Positions 16,941-26,343 of a DNA stretch of 64,000 bases are shown piece by piece. The notes beneath the pieces were generated by a model. That model was not told where the DNA came from and ran no database searches. It saw only the letters and a program-made list of their open reading frames with translations. The position numbers and the translations under genes are program-made. Source of the stretch: Paenibacillus sp. H1-7 (lineage in GTDB: Bacteria; Bacillota; Bacilli; Paenibacillales; NBRC-103111); the NCBI RefSeq assembly GCF_022354825.1, contig NZ_CP031168.1:4527501-4591500 (forward strand). The letters run 5' to 3'. The first letter of the stretch is position 1. Each line of letters begins with the position of its first letter.

Positions 16941-18439
16941 AAGGATCTGCTCCTTTCGCGACTTGCTTTCGGAAAACCGCGGGGATCTTCGTCCATCGGC
17001 ACCACATCGGCCGTATGGATGAACCAGTCCAGCAGCCGTGATTCCAGCTCCGCCTGTATCGTCCTATAAGATGTGTGGCCATACACATTATTCAGTTCGC
17101 GGGGGTCTCTGCGCAAATCGTATAATTCACTCAAATCTGCCGTGCGCCGTACCAGCTTGTAGTCTTGCGTACGGATCATCGAAGCACGGCATACGGACTC
17201 CGGATAATCTTGCTGCAGCTTTCCTTTCGGATAATAAATATGCTTCTCGTCACGAAAAAAGCCGTCAAACGTTCGATCGGGCCGACCCTCGAAGCAGTGC
17301 TCCTCCCGCAAATCGTACCCGCCCTCGGCAAACACCGCCCGGCTCGGATCGCCAGGTTCCCCGTGAAGTTGAGGAACGAGAGAATGCGCAAAATGGTTGT
17401 GCTTTGCTTCAATTCCAGCCATATCAAGCACGGTTGCCATAATATCGAACAGCTCAACCTGTTCCTTCACGATATGACTCGCCTTGCAACCCGGACTGCG
17501 GACCAGCAGCGGAACTCTTGTCAGGGTATCGTCTAGGCCGCTCGGCCATTTTTCGACAAGACCGTAATCGCCAGCCCAATCCCCATGATCGGAAGAAACG
17601 ATAATCGTCGTCGAATCGGCCAGGCCGCTCTCTTCAAGTGCGTTCATCAGCTCGCCGAGCCAAAAGTCCACATGACTGATCATACCTAAATAGACCGCCT
17701 GAATTTTTTTCAGTACGTCCCCCGGTAATTGATCCAGTCGTCTATATGCTCGAATTTTCTCATAAAAACCTGGCTTACCCGCAACCGGCGGACGCAGCTC
17801 CGGAAGCTCATCCGGATCGTACATATTATGATACGGCTCAGGTGCCGCATATGGCGGATGCGGCATCGCCGTCGGCAAGTAGAGAAAAAACGGCTGTTCT
17901 TTTGCATCTTGCGAACGGAGGAATTGAGTTGCTTTTTGAACCTTCACGGCCGTTTCCGTTCCGCTGCCTCCCTTCGGCTCGAACAAAAAGCTGTAGTACG
18001 CCGGATCTTCCGGATCGAACGTATTTTCTCTCACGAAGCTATCGGATGGGTTTGAATCGGTTAGGGTACTTTTCCCGGTTGTACTGAAGTCGCATCCCAA
18101 TTCCCGAAAGTATTCCGTTGAATACAGGTCGTTTTTACCAAACCACTCGATCCGATAACCTGCTTGCTTCAAATACCTGAATAAACTGGGTTCATGAGGT
18201 CGCAGTAAATGCCACAATGTCCGATGGCCTGCCGTATGAGGATACCAGCCGGTCATCAGGCTGCAGCGGGACGGAGAACATACCGTATGCTGAACGTGGC
18301 ACTGCTCGAAACGGACTCCCTCACGGGCCAGTCTGTCAAAATTGGGCGTTTTCACGAGAGGATGACCGTAACAAGACAAACTTTCGGCACGCATCTCGTC
18401 AGGAAAGAAAAAGATAAAGTTTCGGTTTTCGGCAGCCAA
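16937..18439 (-). CDS. Sulfatase, Cys-type, SDHGDWAGDYG variant
   Basis: Type I sulfatase of about 500 residues. TTG at 18439 sits seven bases after AAGGAGG; an ATG at 18445 touches that ribosome binding site and is less likely. The N-terminus contains NFIFFFPDEMRAES, with an unusual PDE at the first metal site. Catalytic Cys is in HTVCSPSRCSLMTG, about residue 54 from the TTG; then GKNDLYS and VSSDHGDWAGDYGLVEKW. C-terminal ELYDLRRDPRELNNVYG. It lies about 80 bases downstream of the SBP at 18523 and overlaps the next gene. Cytoplasmic. Confidence 0.93.
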   Translation of the reverse strand: MAAENRNFIFFFPDEMRAESLSCYGHPLVKTPNFDRLAREGVRFEQCHVQHTVCSPSRCSLMTGWYPHTAGHRTLWHLLRPHEPSLFRYLKQAGYRIEWFGKNDLYSTEYFRELGCDFSTTGKSTLTDSNPSDSFVRENTFDPEDPAYYSFLFEPKGGSGTETAVKVQKATQFLRSQDAKEQPFFLYLPTAMPHPPYAAPEPYHNMYDPDELPELRPPVAGKPGFYEKIRAYRRLDQLPGDVLKKIQAVYLGMISHVDFWLGELMNALEESGLADSTTIIVSSDHGDWAGDYGLVEKWPSGLDDTLTRVPLLVRSPGCKASHIVKEQVELFDIMATVLDMAGIEAKHNHFAHSLVPQLHGEPGDPSRAVFAEGGYDLREEHCFEGRPDRTFDGFFRDEKHIYYPKGKLQQDYPESVCRASMIRTQDYKLVRRTADLSELYDLRRDPRELNNVYGHTSYRTIQAELESRLLDWFIHTADVVPMDEDPRGFPKASRERSRSL

Positions 18440-18522
18440 GAACATTCCTCCTTGTTATGAACCCTGCCTAAGTCAGCGTCGGCGCATTACCTTCGGTTTG
18501 GAGGGTTGGTTAAGTTATTTGC

Positions 18523-19860
18523 TTATGGTTTCTTTTCCTCCGCCGGAACGGATATAGTGCGATCGGTTGCCTTCAGCGATTGAATCTCTTTATCAATCGC
18601 GGACTGTACATTTCGCAGCGCGGAATTGACATCCGCCTTACCGGTCGCGACTTCTTTGGCGGCATCTTCCAGCTTTTTGGTAGCCACGTCCTTGTCGAAT
18701 TCACTCGGAATATGAAGCTTTCTGGGTAGCGCTTTGAACACATTCTCGATTTGCTTGCCTTTCAGGCTTTCCAGTTCAGTCCCGAATTCCTTCTCTAGCT
18801 GCGGATTATCGAGAACGGACATCCGTCCCGAGTTGGCGATGATCTTTTGAACCTCCTCCGACAGCATATAAGTCATCACCTGGAACGCCTGCTCCTTATG
18901 CGGACTCAGTTTGGAAAGCATCATTGAGTGGATGTCGATCTCTCTGCCCGTTCCGAGAGCTTCCGGAAAATTCGGAAGAGGTGCCACATCCCAATTTAGC
19001 CTGGTTCCTTGCTGGCTCAGCTCCTGCAAAGGTCCGATTAAGCCACCGAGCCAGTTCGGCAGCATCGCCAAATTCCGTTCCTGCAAGAAAGCTTTATTAC
19101 CATAAGTATGACGGCCATTTTCTCCGATATACCCCGGAATTTCGTAAGATTCCTTCAGCAACTGAAACACCCTCACCCAAGGCTCGCTTTGCACAGCCGC
19201 ATTTCCGGTTTGCGGATCAATCAAAGGCAACGACAGACCGCGTGCAATATTCGTCGGTCCTGTCAAATCGATACCGACATAATTTATCCCGCCTTCAGTT
19301 CGGGTCAGCTGTCTGGCCAGTCTTAACGTCTCCTCCCAGGTCATGACTTTGTTCGGATATTCCACGCCGAACTTATCGAAGATGTCCTTGTTGTAAAAAA
19401 GAGCGGCCACATTAAGGGAAAACGGTAGTGCAATCAGTTCGTTATTGCTTGAATACAATTTGATCGAATCGGTAATTACCGGTTTAATCCGATTTAGGTC
19501 GAATTGGTTTTTTTTCACCAAATCGTCGAGCCCGTTTACGACGTTCAAGCCTTGCAGCCGAAAATACGACGGATTGCTCGTGAAAATGATGTCGGGAAAC
19601 GAATTCGCAGCTAAAAGCTCCTCCGGTGTCGCGCCTTTCTCATCCACAATCAGTTTCAACGTAATGTTAGGATATTTTTTCTTGACCGGTTCTATAAAAA
19701 AGGTTTGGAATTCCGTCTCGGTTAAATTGAGCCCGGTCTTGTATACAGAGATTGTAATGGGCTCTTCACCCTTGCCTTGGACCGTCTCCTCGTTTCCGCA
19801 GCCGAGCAACGAAAGGATAATCCCAGTAATAATAAGCAGTATACCAATTCGTTTGACCAT
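18523..19860 (-). CDS. ABC transporter solute-binding lipoprotein (divergent orphan)
   Basis: Family 1 solute-binding protein of about 445 residues. ATG at 19860 is the likely start although AAGGAGG lies 14 bases away; a GTG at 19875 overlaps the Shine-Dalgarno. Signal LLIITGIILSLLGC is a lipobox. It belongs to the same group as 848, 12588 and 33773 but is more divergent: VYKTGLNLTETEFQTFFIEP replaces YQRGANISDEEF. PFSLNVAALFYNKDIFDKFG is shared with the others. It heads the operon with sulfatases 16937 and 15627 and is preceded by leader element 19922-19999 and promoter C. Confidence 0.88.
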   Translation of the reverse strand: MVKRIGILLIITGIILSLLGCGNEETVQGKGEEPITISVYKTGLNLTETEFQTFFIEPVKKKYPNITLKLIVDEKGATPEELLAANSFPDIIFTSNPSYFRLQGLNVVNGLDDLVKKNQFDLNRIKPVITDSIKLYSSNNELIALPFSLNVAALFYNKDIFDKFGVEYPNKVMTWEETLRLARQLTRTEGGINYVGIDLTGPTNIARGLSLPLIDPQTGNAAVQSEPWVRVFQLLKESYEIPGYIGENGRHTYGNKAFLQERNLAMLPNWLGGLIGPLQELSQQGTRLNWDVAPLPNFPEALGTGREIDIHSMMLSKLSPHKEQAFQVMTYMLSEEVQKIIANSGRMSVLDNPQLEKEFGTELESLKGKQIENVFKALPRKLHIPSEFDKDVATKKLEDAAKEVATGKADVNSALRNVQSAIDKEIQSLKATDRTISVPAEEKKP

Positions 19861-19921
19861 GACTATGAAAAACACCTCCTTAATAATTGCGCCAGTATAG
19901 GCACAAGCACTCTACTTCTAT

Positions 19922-19999
19922 GAAACAGATGGATCCTCTCCCTTCATTCCAATTCGAAACGTATTCTCCCTCTTGTGTTTCTGGTGGGTCCAGTCAACA
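19922..19999 (-). promoter_or_regulatory. CCGG-type leader element, divergent copy with compensatory change
   Basis: Minus strand GTTGACTGGACCCACCAGAA gives CTGG/CCAG where other copies have CCGG/CCGG, so both sides of the small hairpin changed together. GAAACA...TGTTTC then closes a longer second stem. No T-run follows, so termination may be lost or need a factor. It lies between promoter C and the SBP start at 19860. Confidence 0.45.
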
Positions 20000-20050
20000 C
20001 ATCTATTCCGCTAAATCATATTTGTATAGTAGGAATTAATTGACAAAACT

Positions 20051-20116
20051 ATCATACATGAGCTATGGCAAAAAGGGTAATATCACTTTGTATTATTGGA
20101 TTTGGCATTTTGTCTG
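20051..20116 (-). promoter_or_regulatory. AraC-type operator pair with promoter (site C)
   Basis: Half-sites CACTTTGTAT (from 20084) and CATTTTGTCT (from 20106) are 22 bp apart on the plus strand. -10 TATGAT (20051-20056) reads leftward with a poor -35. It would drive SBP 18523 and sulfatases 16937 and 15627. It lies just past the end of the AraC gene 20167, a likely regulator. Confidence 0.6.
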
Positions 20117-20166
20117 CTGCATATAGCAATCCCATGTTATTAGTCGGATACATAAACAGTCCGACA

Positions 20167-21090
20167 TCATAAGAAAATGACATTTTGTTTATTTCGTTTT
20201 TTTGTTGTACTTCTGACGTCTATCGGATTAACCTTAACGGGTACGCCAGCCCTATACTCGGATGGGGACAGACCATAATAATTATAAAAAGCTCGGGAAA
20301 ACGAATACAGATCGAGGTACCCGCAAGAGAGCGATATTTCCGTAACGCTCAACCTTGTATTCTTGAGCATCCCGCTGGCTCTTTCCATACGAAGCTTCAT
20401 CAAATATTGCATAGGGCTCATACCGAGCAGACGATTAAACTCATTGTAAAAATGCGAACGGTGCACGCCCGCTACCCTAACAGCCTCTGCTACCGTAATT
20501 CCTTCCGTAAAATGCGTGTTGATAAAATCAACGCTTTTTTTTAGCCATTCATTGGCATGCGCCTTCTCAGGTGAATTCACAGTGAGTGGAGTTAACATGT
20601 TGAAAATATTGTATAAAGTGACTTGCAGTCTAATCACCGCGTTATTTTCCTTATCCGCAATGAGCTGAAACAATGTTTTGACCCACGTCAACAGTTCCGG
20701 TGTCATGCGGTTCCGAAGATAGGGTCGTTCTTCTGAGACGTCGATATACTTCAACATGGGAGAAGCTTGGGTTCCGTTAAATGCCATCCAAAACATTCTC
20801 AATGGCGTATCGGGGTCATCTTCAACAATAGAATAGCTGTACTTTATATGGGGATGGAGACAAAAGATATCATTTTGTGTCAATTTGACGTATTCATTTC
20901 CGTGCGAAAGGAAAAGTGAGCCGCTGATAATAAAGTGGAGGGAATAACAATCAATTACCCGCGGTCCCACGATATAGTTCGATTTCGCCTTGTTTTGTCC
21001 TACCCGAAGCGGCCAAATCCCTCCCAGCTTTTCGAAATCCGATGGTGTGTAGCGATAGCTCTCCCTAAATTCTTGTAAGTACTCTTTCAT
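20167..21090 (-). CDS. AraC-family transcriptional regulator with cupin domain
   Basis: 307 residues from ATG 21090, preceded by GAGGTGAGCG. An open frame continues upstream but would cross the gene's own promoter and leader, so it is not used. N-terminal half is a sugar-sensing cupin-like domain (YSLHFIISGSLFLSHG and LTQNDIFCLHPH). C-terminal about 100 residues are two helix-turn-helix units: ITVAEAVRVAGVHRSHFYNE, then LSVTEISLSCGYLDLYSFSR with FYNYYGLSPSEYR. It is a close paralogue of 42955-43812. These two are the natural candidates to bind the seven operator pairs. It has a strong sigma-A type promoter (21233-21261) plus a leader attenuator candidate. Confidence 0.93.
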   Translation of the reverse strand: MKEYLQEFRESYRYTPSDFEKLGGIWPLRVGQNKAKSNYIVGPRVIDCYSLHFIISGSLFLSHGNEYVKLTQNDIFCLHPHIKYSYSIVEDDPDTPLRMFWMAFNGTQASPMLKYIDVSEERPYLRNRMTPELLTWVKTLFQLIADKENNAVIRLQVTLYNIFNMLTPLTVNSPEKAHANEWLKKSVDFINTHFTEGITVAEAVRVAGVHRSHFYNEFNRLLGMSPMQYLMKLRMERASGMLKNTRLSVTEISLSCGYLDLYSFSRAFYNYYGLSPSEYRAGVPVKVNPIDVRSTTKKRNKQNVIFL

Positions 21091-21145
21091 ACGCTCACCT
21101 CTCGCATTAATTCGTGCCCAAATATCTAGAGGGTAGTAAGAAACT

Positions 21146-21209
21146 AAAAAAGACGTAGCTCTCCTCAAAAAAGAAAGGAAAGCTGCGTCTCCGGAGTTCC
21201 GGTTGAACA
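21146..21209 (-). promoter_or_regulatory. CCGG hairpin plus terminator hairpin in AraC leader (copy 3)
   Basis: Minus strand: CAACCGGAACTCCGGAGACG gives CCGGA/TCCGG. AGACG-AGCT-TCCT pairs with AGGA-AGCT-CGTCT, followed by TTTTTT. It starts about 20-25 bases after the predicted start point of promoter 21233-21261 and ends about 55 bases before the ATG at 21090. This is the clearest case that the element is a transcribed leader and not a 3' terminator. Confidence 0.68.
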
Positions 21210-21232
21210 CAATATATGCTGTATGTATAAAA

Positions 21233-21261
21233 ATGGTATCATGCTCTGTCGGAAGTGTCAA
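21233..21261 (-). promoter_or_regulatory. Sigma-A type promoter of the AraC gene
   Basis: On the minus strand TTGACA (21256-21261), a 17-bp spacer and TACCAT (21233-21238). The -35 is consensus and no AraC half-site pair is nearby, so expression would be constitutive up to the leader element downstream. Confidence 0.65.
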
Positions 21262-21332
21262 TGCGTTCCACACGCTTCCTACGCTGTACCTCGTTCGATA
21301 AAGCTCATCGTCTGTTCGGCGACGCTTCGATC

Positions 21333-21413
21333 TTATTTTCTTTGTAGCTGCCACGCCACAGTCATAGCACCGAATAGAAATATAACTCCTATTCGGGCTT
21401 TCCTTTTATTCAT
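21333..21413 (-). CDS. Possible 26-residue membrane peptide or gene remnant
   Basis: ATG at 21413, preceded by GTGGGGGATTTACCTTTG, opens MNKRKARIGVIFLFGAMTVA and ends with WQLQRK. It has a basic N-terminus, about 17 hydrophobic residues and a basic end, compatible with a single transmembrane helix. It lies between sulfatase 21487 and the AraC promoter. It could be a real small protein, a signal-peptide stub left by a deletion, or chance. Confidence 0.3.
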   Translation of the reverse strand: MNKRKARIGVIFLFGAMTVAWQLQRK

Positions 21414-21486
21414 CAAAGGTAAATCCCCCACTTTCATAATCCACTTTAGGAAACGTATTAAATGTCTGCTTCAGATCACAGAGCGA

Positions 21487-23094
21487 TCAGGAATTTACTT
21501 TTCGATCCGATGGTCTGCCCCTTTTCAAAGCTAATATTTTATCTCTTGGAATGACACCGCAACGGTCAGCCCATTTGTCATATTCTTTGCTTAGCTCCGC
21601 TACTTTCCCGGGATGCACGCCGGCAAGATCATTCGTTTCCGTACGGTCTGTTTCCATATCATAAAGCTCCCATGCACCTGGATACTTTTTTACCAGCTTC
21701 CACTGGCCTAAGCGGACGGCGGCATTTCCTTCATGCTCCCAGAAGAGCGGACGGCTTGGCCACGTGTTCCCCTCTATGATGTTAATGAGGCTTTTCCCCT
21801 CCAAGGGTAAAATGGGTCTGCCTTTATATGTCGCCGGATAACTGGCGCCCGAAATTTCAAGTATCGTCGCCATAATATCCGTTAGCTGGCCCGGAGTATG
21901 CCTGATAGCGCCTGGATCGGTAATCGACTCAGGCCAATGCACAATCAGTGGAGTTGCGATCCCGCCTTCATGTACCCAATGCTTATACAGGCGGAACGGC
22001 GTATTCGACAAGTTCGCCCAGGCTACCCCATAGCTTTGATACGTATTTTCGGCTCCCGGCAGGATGTCGTTACGATTTCCAAAGGCTACAAGCTCGTTAT
22101 TTTTGGTCCGTTCCCGGCCGATCCCTCTCCGGATTCGAGCCTCGCCCGCCCCTGGTGCCAGTTCTTCCGCACAACCACCATTATCGGCAAGAAAGAAGAT
22201 GATCGTATTCTCCCACTGGCCGGTCTCCTTTAATGTTTGCAAAATCGTGCCTATACCTTGATCCATCCGGTCGATTTGCGCAGCATAAACCTCCATTCGC
22301 CGAAGCTGCCATGCCTTATCCTCCACATCATCCCATTTGGGCTGTCCCGGATCTCGATCCGTCAGCTTCCACGATGAATCGATAAGGCCTTTTTCGATCA
22401 TTCTCTCCAATCGCTCCTCCCGCAGCCGATCCCAGCCTTTCTCGAATCTTCCAGCATATTTCGCAATATCCTCCTCCCGCGCGTGAAGAGGCCAATGCGG
22501 CGCAGTATACGCTACGTATTGGAAAAAAGGCTGATCCGGATGCTCTTTTACATGCTCCTTAATGAACTGTGCCGCATGCCCGCTGATGGCATCTGTAATA
22601 TAGTATTGATCGTCGCGCTCCGCCTCGTGTTCAATATTTTCATTATTTCGGGTAAGCGTGCCCGGATAAAAATAACTTGCTGCGCCGCCAAGTATCCCGT
22701 AAAAACGGTCGAATCCCCGCTGAATCGGCCATGTGTCGTTCACGGTTTTCGTATTTGTAGCAACGTGCCATTTGCCGCTCATATAAGTCCGATAGTTATT
22801 TTCTCTAAGAACCTCCGCAATCGTTACGCATTTTCCATTCAAATTGCCGGCGTAGCCTTCAGGTCCGTCATCGTTTACCAATATTCCGATCCCGGTCTGG
22901 TGGGAATGCAGGCCGGTGAGCAAAGAAGCTCGCGTCGGACTGCATCGGGCTGTATTATAAAATTGGGCAAACCGGATGCCGTTCTCCGCCAACGAGTTCA
23001 AATTCGGCGTATCGATTTCACCGCCATAGCATCCGATGTCCGAATACCCCATATCGTCATTTAAAATTACAATTATATTCGGTTTAGTACTCAT
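21487..23094 (-). CDS. Arylsulfatase, Cys-type, AtsA-like
   Basis: The most classical arylsulfatase here, 535 residues. ATG at 23094 after GGAGGG. MSTKPNIIVILNDDMGYSDI holds the paired Asp of the calcium site. Catalytic Cys 51 in NTARCSPTRASLLTG; GKWHV; QPFFQYVAYTAPHWPLHA; distal site FFLADNGGCAEELAPG. This pattern is typical of Pseudomonas AtsA-like arylsulfatases, longer in the middle than its neighbours. It stands alone behind operator D. A decayed relative of its C-terminal region survives at 35241-35375. Confidence 0.95.
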   Translation of the reverse strand: MSTKPNIIVILNDDMGYSDIGCYGGEIDTPNLNSLAENGIRFAQFYNTARCSPTRASLLTGLHSHQTGIGILVNDDGPEGYAGNLNGKCVTIAEVLRENNYRTYMSGKWHVATNTKTVNDTWPIQRGFDRFYGILGGAASYFYPGTLTRNNENIEHEAERDDQYYITDAISGHAAQFIKEHVKEHPDQPFFQYVAYTAPHWPLHAREEDIAKYAGRFEKGWDRLREERLERMIEKGLIDSSWKLTDRDPGQPKWDDVEDKAWQLRRMEVYAAQIDRMDQGIGTILQTLKETGQWENTIIFFLADNGGCAEELAPGAGEARIRRGIGRERTKNNELVAFGNRNDILPGAENTYQSYGVAWANLSNTPFRLYKHWVHEGGIATPLIVHWPESITDPGAIRHTPGQLTDIMATILEISGASYPATYKGRPILPLEGKSLINIIEGNTWPSRPLFWEHEGNAAVRLGQWKLVKKYPGAWELYDMETDRTETNDLAGVHPGKVAELSKEYDKWADRCGVIPRDKILALKRGRPSDRKVNS

Positions 23095-23157
23095 TCCTGT
23101 TTCCCTCCGATTTCAATGAATGGTATTTATGCCGCACGGACTGCTCATGAGATGGAA

Positions 23158-23195
23158 ATAACATTATGTTGGGATTTGCTTATCATTATGTTGTA
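23158..23195 (-). promoter_or_regulatory. AraC-type operator pair (site D)
   Basis: Plus-strand CATTATGTTG (from 23162) and CATTATGTTG (from 23184) are identical 10-mers, 22 bp apart. They lie about 65 bases upstream of sulfatase 21487-23094. The -10 is not clear; ATAAAT at 23125-23130 is farther from the operator than at the other sites. Confidence 0.58.
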
Positions 23196-23331
23196 TTTAT
23201 TTCTGATAAGAGTGGTTATTTTGCGAGGTCAGCACCTCATAACTGACATCCAGCCCGCGATATTGCGTTCCGACTTTTCTGGCCTGTGTAAAACACCGGC
23301 ATATCGTATGATAAGCTTGAATAAAAAAGAG

Positions 23332-23381
23332 ACGCCTCGCATGAGCAATACATCCCATGGAATGACGTCTCCGGCTGACTA
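23332..23381 (-). terminator. Terminator related to the CCGG leader elements
   Basis: Minus strand GTCAGCCGGAGACGTC...GGCGTCTC then TTTTTT. It resembles the leader elements (CCGGAGACG) but has only the second CCGG, so the small first hairpin is missing. It lies after sulfatase 23489 and before operator D, so here it most likely ends the transport/FGE operon. Between 23382 and 23488 an AAGGAG followed by ATG (23465) gives only a 14-codon frame, possibly another gene stub. Confidence 0.6.
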
Positions 23382-23488
23382 GAAGATAATTCCTGTAAAT
23401 TATTTAGTGTATGGAGACAGCTAATTAGAAATCTTGCTAAAAAAGGAAAGCACAACATGCCTCATTGCTTGCACTCCTTGACTTATCA

Positions 23489-24865
23489 TCAAGCACCTGC
23501 CGGGGTTTCATTTTCGAATGCTTTGTCCCGCAGCAGACGCAGCTGCTCCTGTTGAAACCGATGCGCCCTCTCATCTTCCAGCTCCGGGGAACAAATGCGG
23601 CGAAGTTCGGTCTCGAGCTCAACCGCTTTTTCCGGATAATCCGCAAACACGTTATTCAACTCATCCGGATCTTCACGCAAATGGTACAGCTGATGCGGCG
23701 CCTCGGCATTATAGATCAGCTTCCAGTCCCCTTTGCGAATCAAGAAAGCGCCGGATCTTGTACCGTGCCCATGGTATTCAGAGAACACCACGCGCTCAGG
23801 ATCGCACTCCTTCACCGTCTGAAGCGGCTCGCCCGCCCAATGCGACGGCCGCTGAGCGCCTGCAGCGTGGAACAGGGACGCCTGGATATCATGCGAGTCA
23901 ACCGGCGTTTCCACCCGTTTGCCTTTAGCAAAATCCGGCCCGGCCGCGATGCACGGAATGCGAACGGAATCTTCGTAAAGCGAGCATTTCCACCACATAC
24001 CGAATTTTCCGAGCATGTCCCCGTGATCCGACGTGTAAATGACATTCGTGCTTTCCTTGAGTCCGCTCTCCTGCAGCGCGTCAAGCAGTCGGCCGAGCTG
24101 GTCGTCGATAAAGGCGACATTACCCAAATATCCTCTTCTCAGCCCCCGCACCTGTTCTTCCGTAAATAAATCTGTCTGGAAGTGCATTCGCAAATCGCGT
24201 GCATACGGATGGTTCGCACTTTCCTCCTCTTTGCCGTAACGGGGAAGATCTCCGCCCTGCGGGTACAAATTCCAATACTCCTGCGTGTTCCATTGCGGAA
24301 AGTGCGGATTCAGCAGGTTGATTGTCATCGTCCATGGCTGGTTTAAGGTCGGAGCCACCTCCCGCAGCCAATTCAATGCTTCATTGATAACCTTTAAATC
24401 ACCATCAAACGCGTCTTCTTTCACGCCGTAGCCGTCCGCCCTCTGTGCTGCATCCTTTCGGATCGCAAGTGGCCTGCGGCTAAAATTCTTATCGCCGGGT
24501 TTTTTATGCTCCTTCCGGTGATGGATTTCTGTAAATCCGAGCCGTTTGGCCGACTCGTACACATGGATTTTACCGAAATGCGCGGTGTATACACCCTGGT
24601 CATGCAGCACCTTGCCGTAGGACGGGAAATCAGTACGCAGCCCGACATTGCAGTTGCTGTACACCTGCAGCTCGTGCACCCGCCGGCCCGACATGAAAGC
24701 AGAACGGCTCGGTGTGCAGAGCGGCGAAGGGCAATACGCATTCTCATACACGGTACCCTCGGCGGCCAGACGCTCCATACTCGGTGTGCGAAGGAAGCTG
24801 TGGCCGTACACGGCGGAGTAGAACGGATTGTGCTCGTCAGATATTAAAACGATACTGTTACTCAT
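23489..24865 (-). CDS. Sulfatase, Cys-type, last gene of transport/FGE operon
   Basis: Type I sulfatase of 458 residues. ATG at 24865 after GGAGGAAC. It opens MSNSIVLISDEHNPFYS, with SDEH at the first metal site. Catalytic Cys 50 in SPLCTPSRSAFMSG; GKIHVYES; distal site IYTSDHGDMLGKFGMWWKC. LYHLREDPDELNNVF is near the end, followed by a basic/acidic helical tail. It lies 26 bases after sulfatase 24892. No signal peptide. Confidence 0.94.
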   Translation of the reverse strand: MSNSIVLISDEHNPFYSAVYGHSFLRTPSMERLAAEGTVYENAYCPSPLCTPSRSAFMSGRRVHELQVYSNCNVGLRTDFPSYGKVLHDQGVYTAHFGKIHVYESAKRLGFTEIHHRKEHKKPGDKNFSRRPLAIRKDAAQRADGYGVKEDAFDGDLKVINEALNWLREVAPTLNQPWTMTINLLNPHFPQWNTQEYWNLYPQGGDLPRYGKEEESANHPYARDLRMHFQTDLFTEEQVRGLRRGYLGNVAFIDDQLGRLLDALQESGLKESTNVIYTSDHGDMLGKFGMWWKCSLYEDSVRIPCIAAGPDFAKGKRVETPVDSHDIQASLFHAAGAQRPSHWAGEPLQTVKECDPERVVFSEYHGHGTRSGAFLIRKGDWKLIYNAEAPHQLYHLREDPDELNNVFADYPEKAVELETELRRICSPELEDERAHRFQQEQLRLLRDKAFENETPAGA

Positions 24866-24891
24866 TCGGTGTTCCTCCTTTGATCAAACGT

Positions 24892-26241
24892 CTAATTTCG
24901 GGCTTCCAGCTCCGATACGCGGCGCTGGCCGCTCATCTTCTCCTCAGTAGTGAGGATCACCGCAGGCGCCTCACCTGCTTCGGCCATGCGTCGCAACAGG
25001 CGCTCCCGCAATATTTCGGTGGTCTGCCGGTGCGACTGGAAACCGATCAGGTTCGTCAGTTCGTATGGATCGGCCTGCAGATCGTATAGGAACTCCTCTG
25101 CATAAGTATCGGATGAAGCTTTATTGCGGTCATGCTGCTGTGAAGATACCGAATATTTCCACCGCTGTGTACGGATCGCGCGTCCGGTTTGTGCTTCGCT
25201 GATTTGCACGAACACATCGTCCGGCCAGTCGGCCGTCTCCCGGCGCAGCAACGGCAGGATGGAGCGTCCCTGCATCGATTCCGGAACCGGAATACCCGCG
25301 GCATCGAGCAGCGTCGGCGGCAAATCGATCAGGCTGACCAGCTCCCGGATTTGTCCTCTGCTCGTAAAGCCCGGTCCGGTCAAAGCAGTTGGAACTCGGA
25401 TGGAGCTTTCATGGCAGGAACGCTTGTACTCGCCGTTACGCGTCTTGAAATGGTTGCCATGGTCAGAGGTAAACAAGATGATCGTATCGTCCGTCAGCGA
25501 AAGGCTCTTTACGGCGTCAAACACGCGTCCGAGCGCTTCATCGAGACGCTTCACCATTCCATAGTAACCGTCCAGATGCTGCGCGCTCGTTCCTCTGAGC
25601 GCCGCCAAATCCGGCGGCGTCCATCTGCCGGTATAGGTGTTCGCATATACGTCCGGGGAGGGATAGTCGTCCCGGTGGTTTTGATGGTGCGGCTCTAGAT
25701 ACGATACAAACAGGAAAAAGGGTTCATCCTGACGCTTATTGATATAACGAATCGCCGCATCTGTCAGCGCGTCCACCCGGTAGCCGGGCAGCTTCACCAG
25801 CTCGTTATCGTTATTGTACACAATGGTATCATACGCATCCGATGTCCTTTCGAGCGCATTCGATGCCAGCCAATATTCATATCCGCCCCGCTTCGATTCG
25901 GTCACCGGATTTTCACCCGCCAAATGCCATTTCCCGATATATCCGGTCGTGTATCCGGCTTCGCGGAAATAATGGGCAAGCGTCTTGGAGCTCTCTGGCA
26001 GCGGAATCGAATTACGGAAGCACCCTGTTGTCGTAGGATACAGTCCGGTTTGCAGCACTGATCGTGCAGGACCACACACCGGCTGGCAGGTGAATGAATG
26101 ATACAAATGAGTGCCGCCCGCCGCCATACGGTCGAAATTCGGAGTGAGCCCCAGCGGATTGCCGTGCACTCCTGTCGTATCCCAGCGCTGCTGATCGGTA
26201 AAAAAGACAATGACGTTCGGTTGTGAATTTCGTTTGGCCAT
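24892..26241 (-). CDS. Sulfatase, Cys-type (CGPAR)
   Basis: Type I sulfatase of 449 residues; ATG at 26241 with GAGGAGAG upstream. MAKRNSQPNVIVFFTDQQRW; catalytic Cys 56 in QPVCGPARSVLQTG; GKWHLAG; distal site LFTSDHGNHFKTRNGEYKRS. The last pattern (SDHGxHFxTRNxEYKR) is a distinct subgroup among the sulfatases here. It follows the FGE gene after about 100 bases that hold only a short CGGTGT/ACACCG dyad. Cytoplasmic. Confidence 0.94.
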   Translation of the reverse strand: MAKRNSQPNVIVFFTDQQRWDTTGVHGNPLGLTPNFDRMAAGGTHLYHSFTCQPVCGPARSVLQTGLYPTTTGCFRNSIPLPESSKTLAHYFREAGYTTGYIGKWHLAGENPVTESKRGGYEYWLASNALERTSDAYDTIVYNNDNELVKLPGYRVDALTDAAIRYINKRQDEPFFLFVSYLEPHHQNHRDDYPSPDVYANTYTGRWTPPDLAALRGTSAQHLDGYYGMVKRLDEALGRVFDAVKSLSLTDDTIILFTSDHGNHFKTRNGEYKRSCHESSIRVPTALTGPGFTSRGQIRELVSLIDLPPTLLDAAGIPVPESMQGRSILPLLRRETADWPDDVFVQISEAQTGRAIRTQRWKYSVSSQQHDRNKASSDTYAEEFLYDLQADPYELTNLIGFQSHRQTTEILRERLLRRMAEAGEAPAVILTTEEKMSGQRRVSELEARN

Positions 26242-26343
26242 GACCCTTTCACTCTCCTCTAGTCCGTTTATGAACGCTTCTAACCATTATTGTACGAACC
26301 GTTCGGTGTCGATCATTACACCGTTTCTATTGAAAATTATGCG

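Noticed and set aside
21091-21354. N-terminal extension of the AraC protein at 20167
   Set aside because: The extension would be translated from the gene's own promoter and leader hairpins, and the paralogue at 42955 starts at the equivalent MKEY position with a ribosome site.
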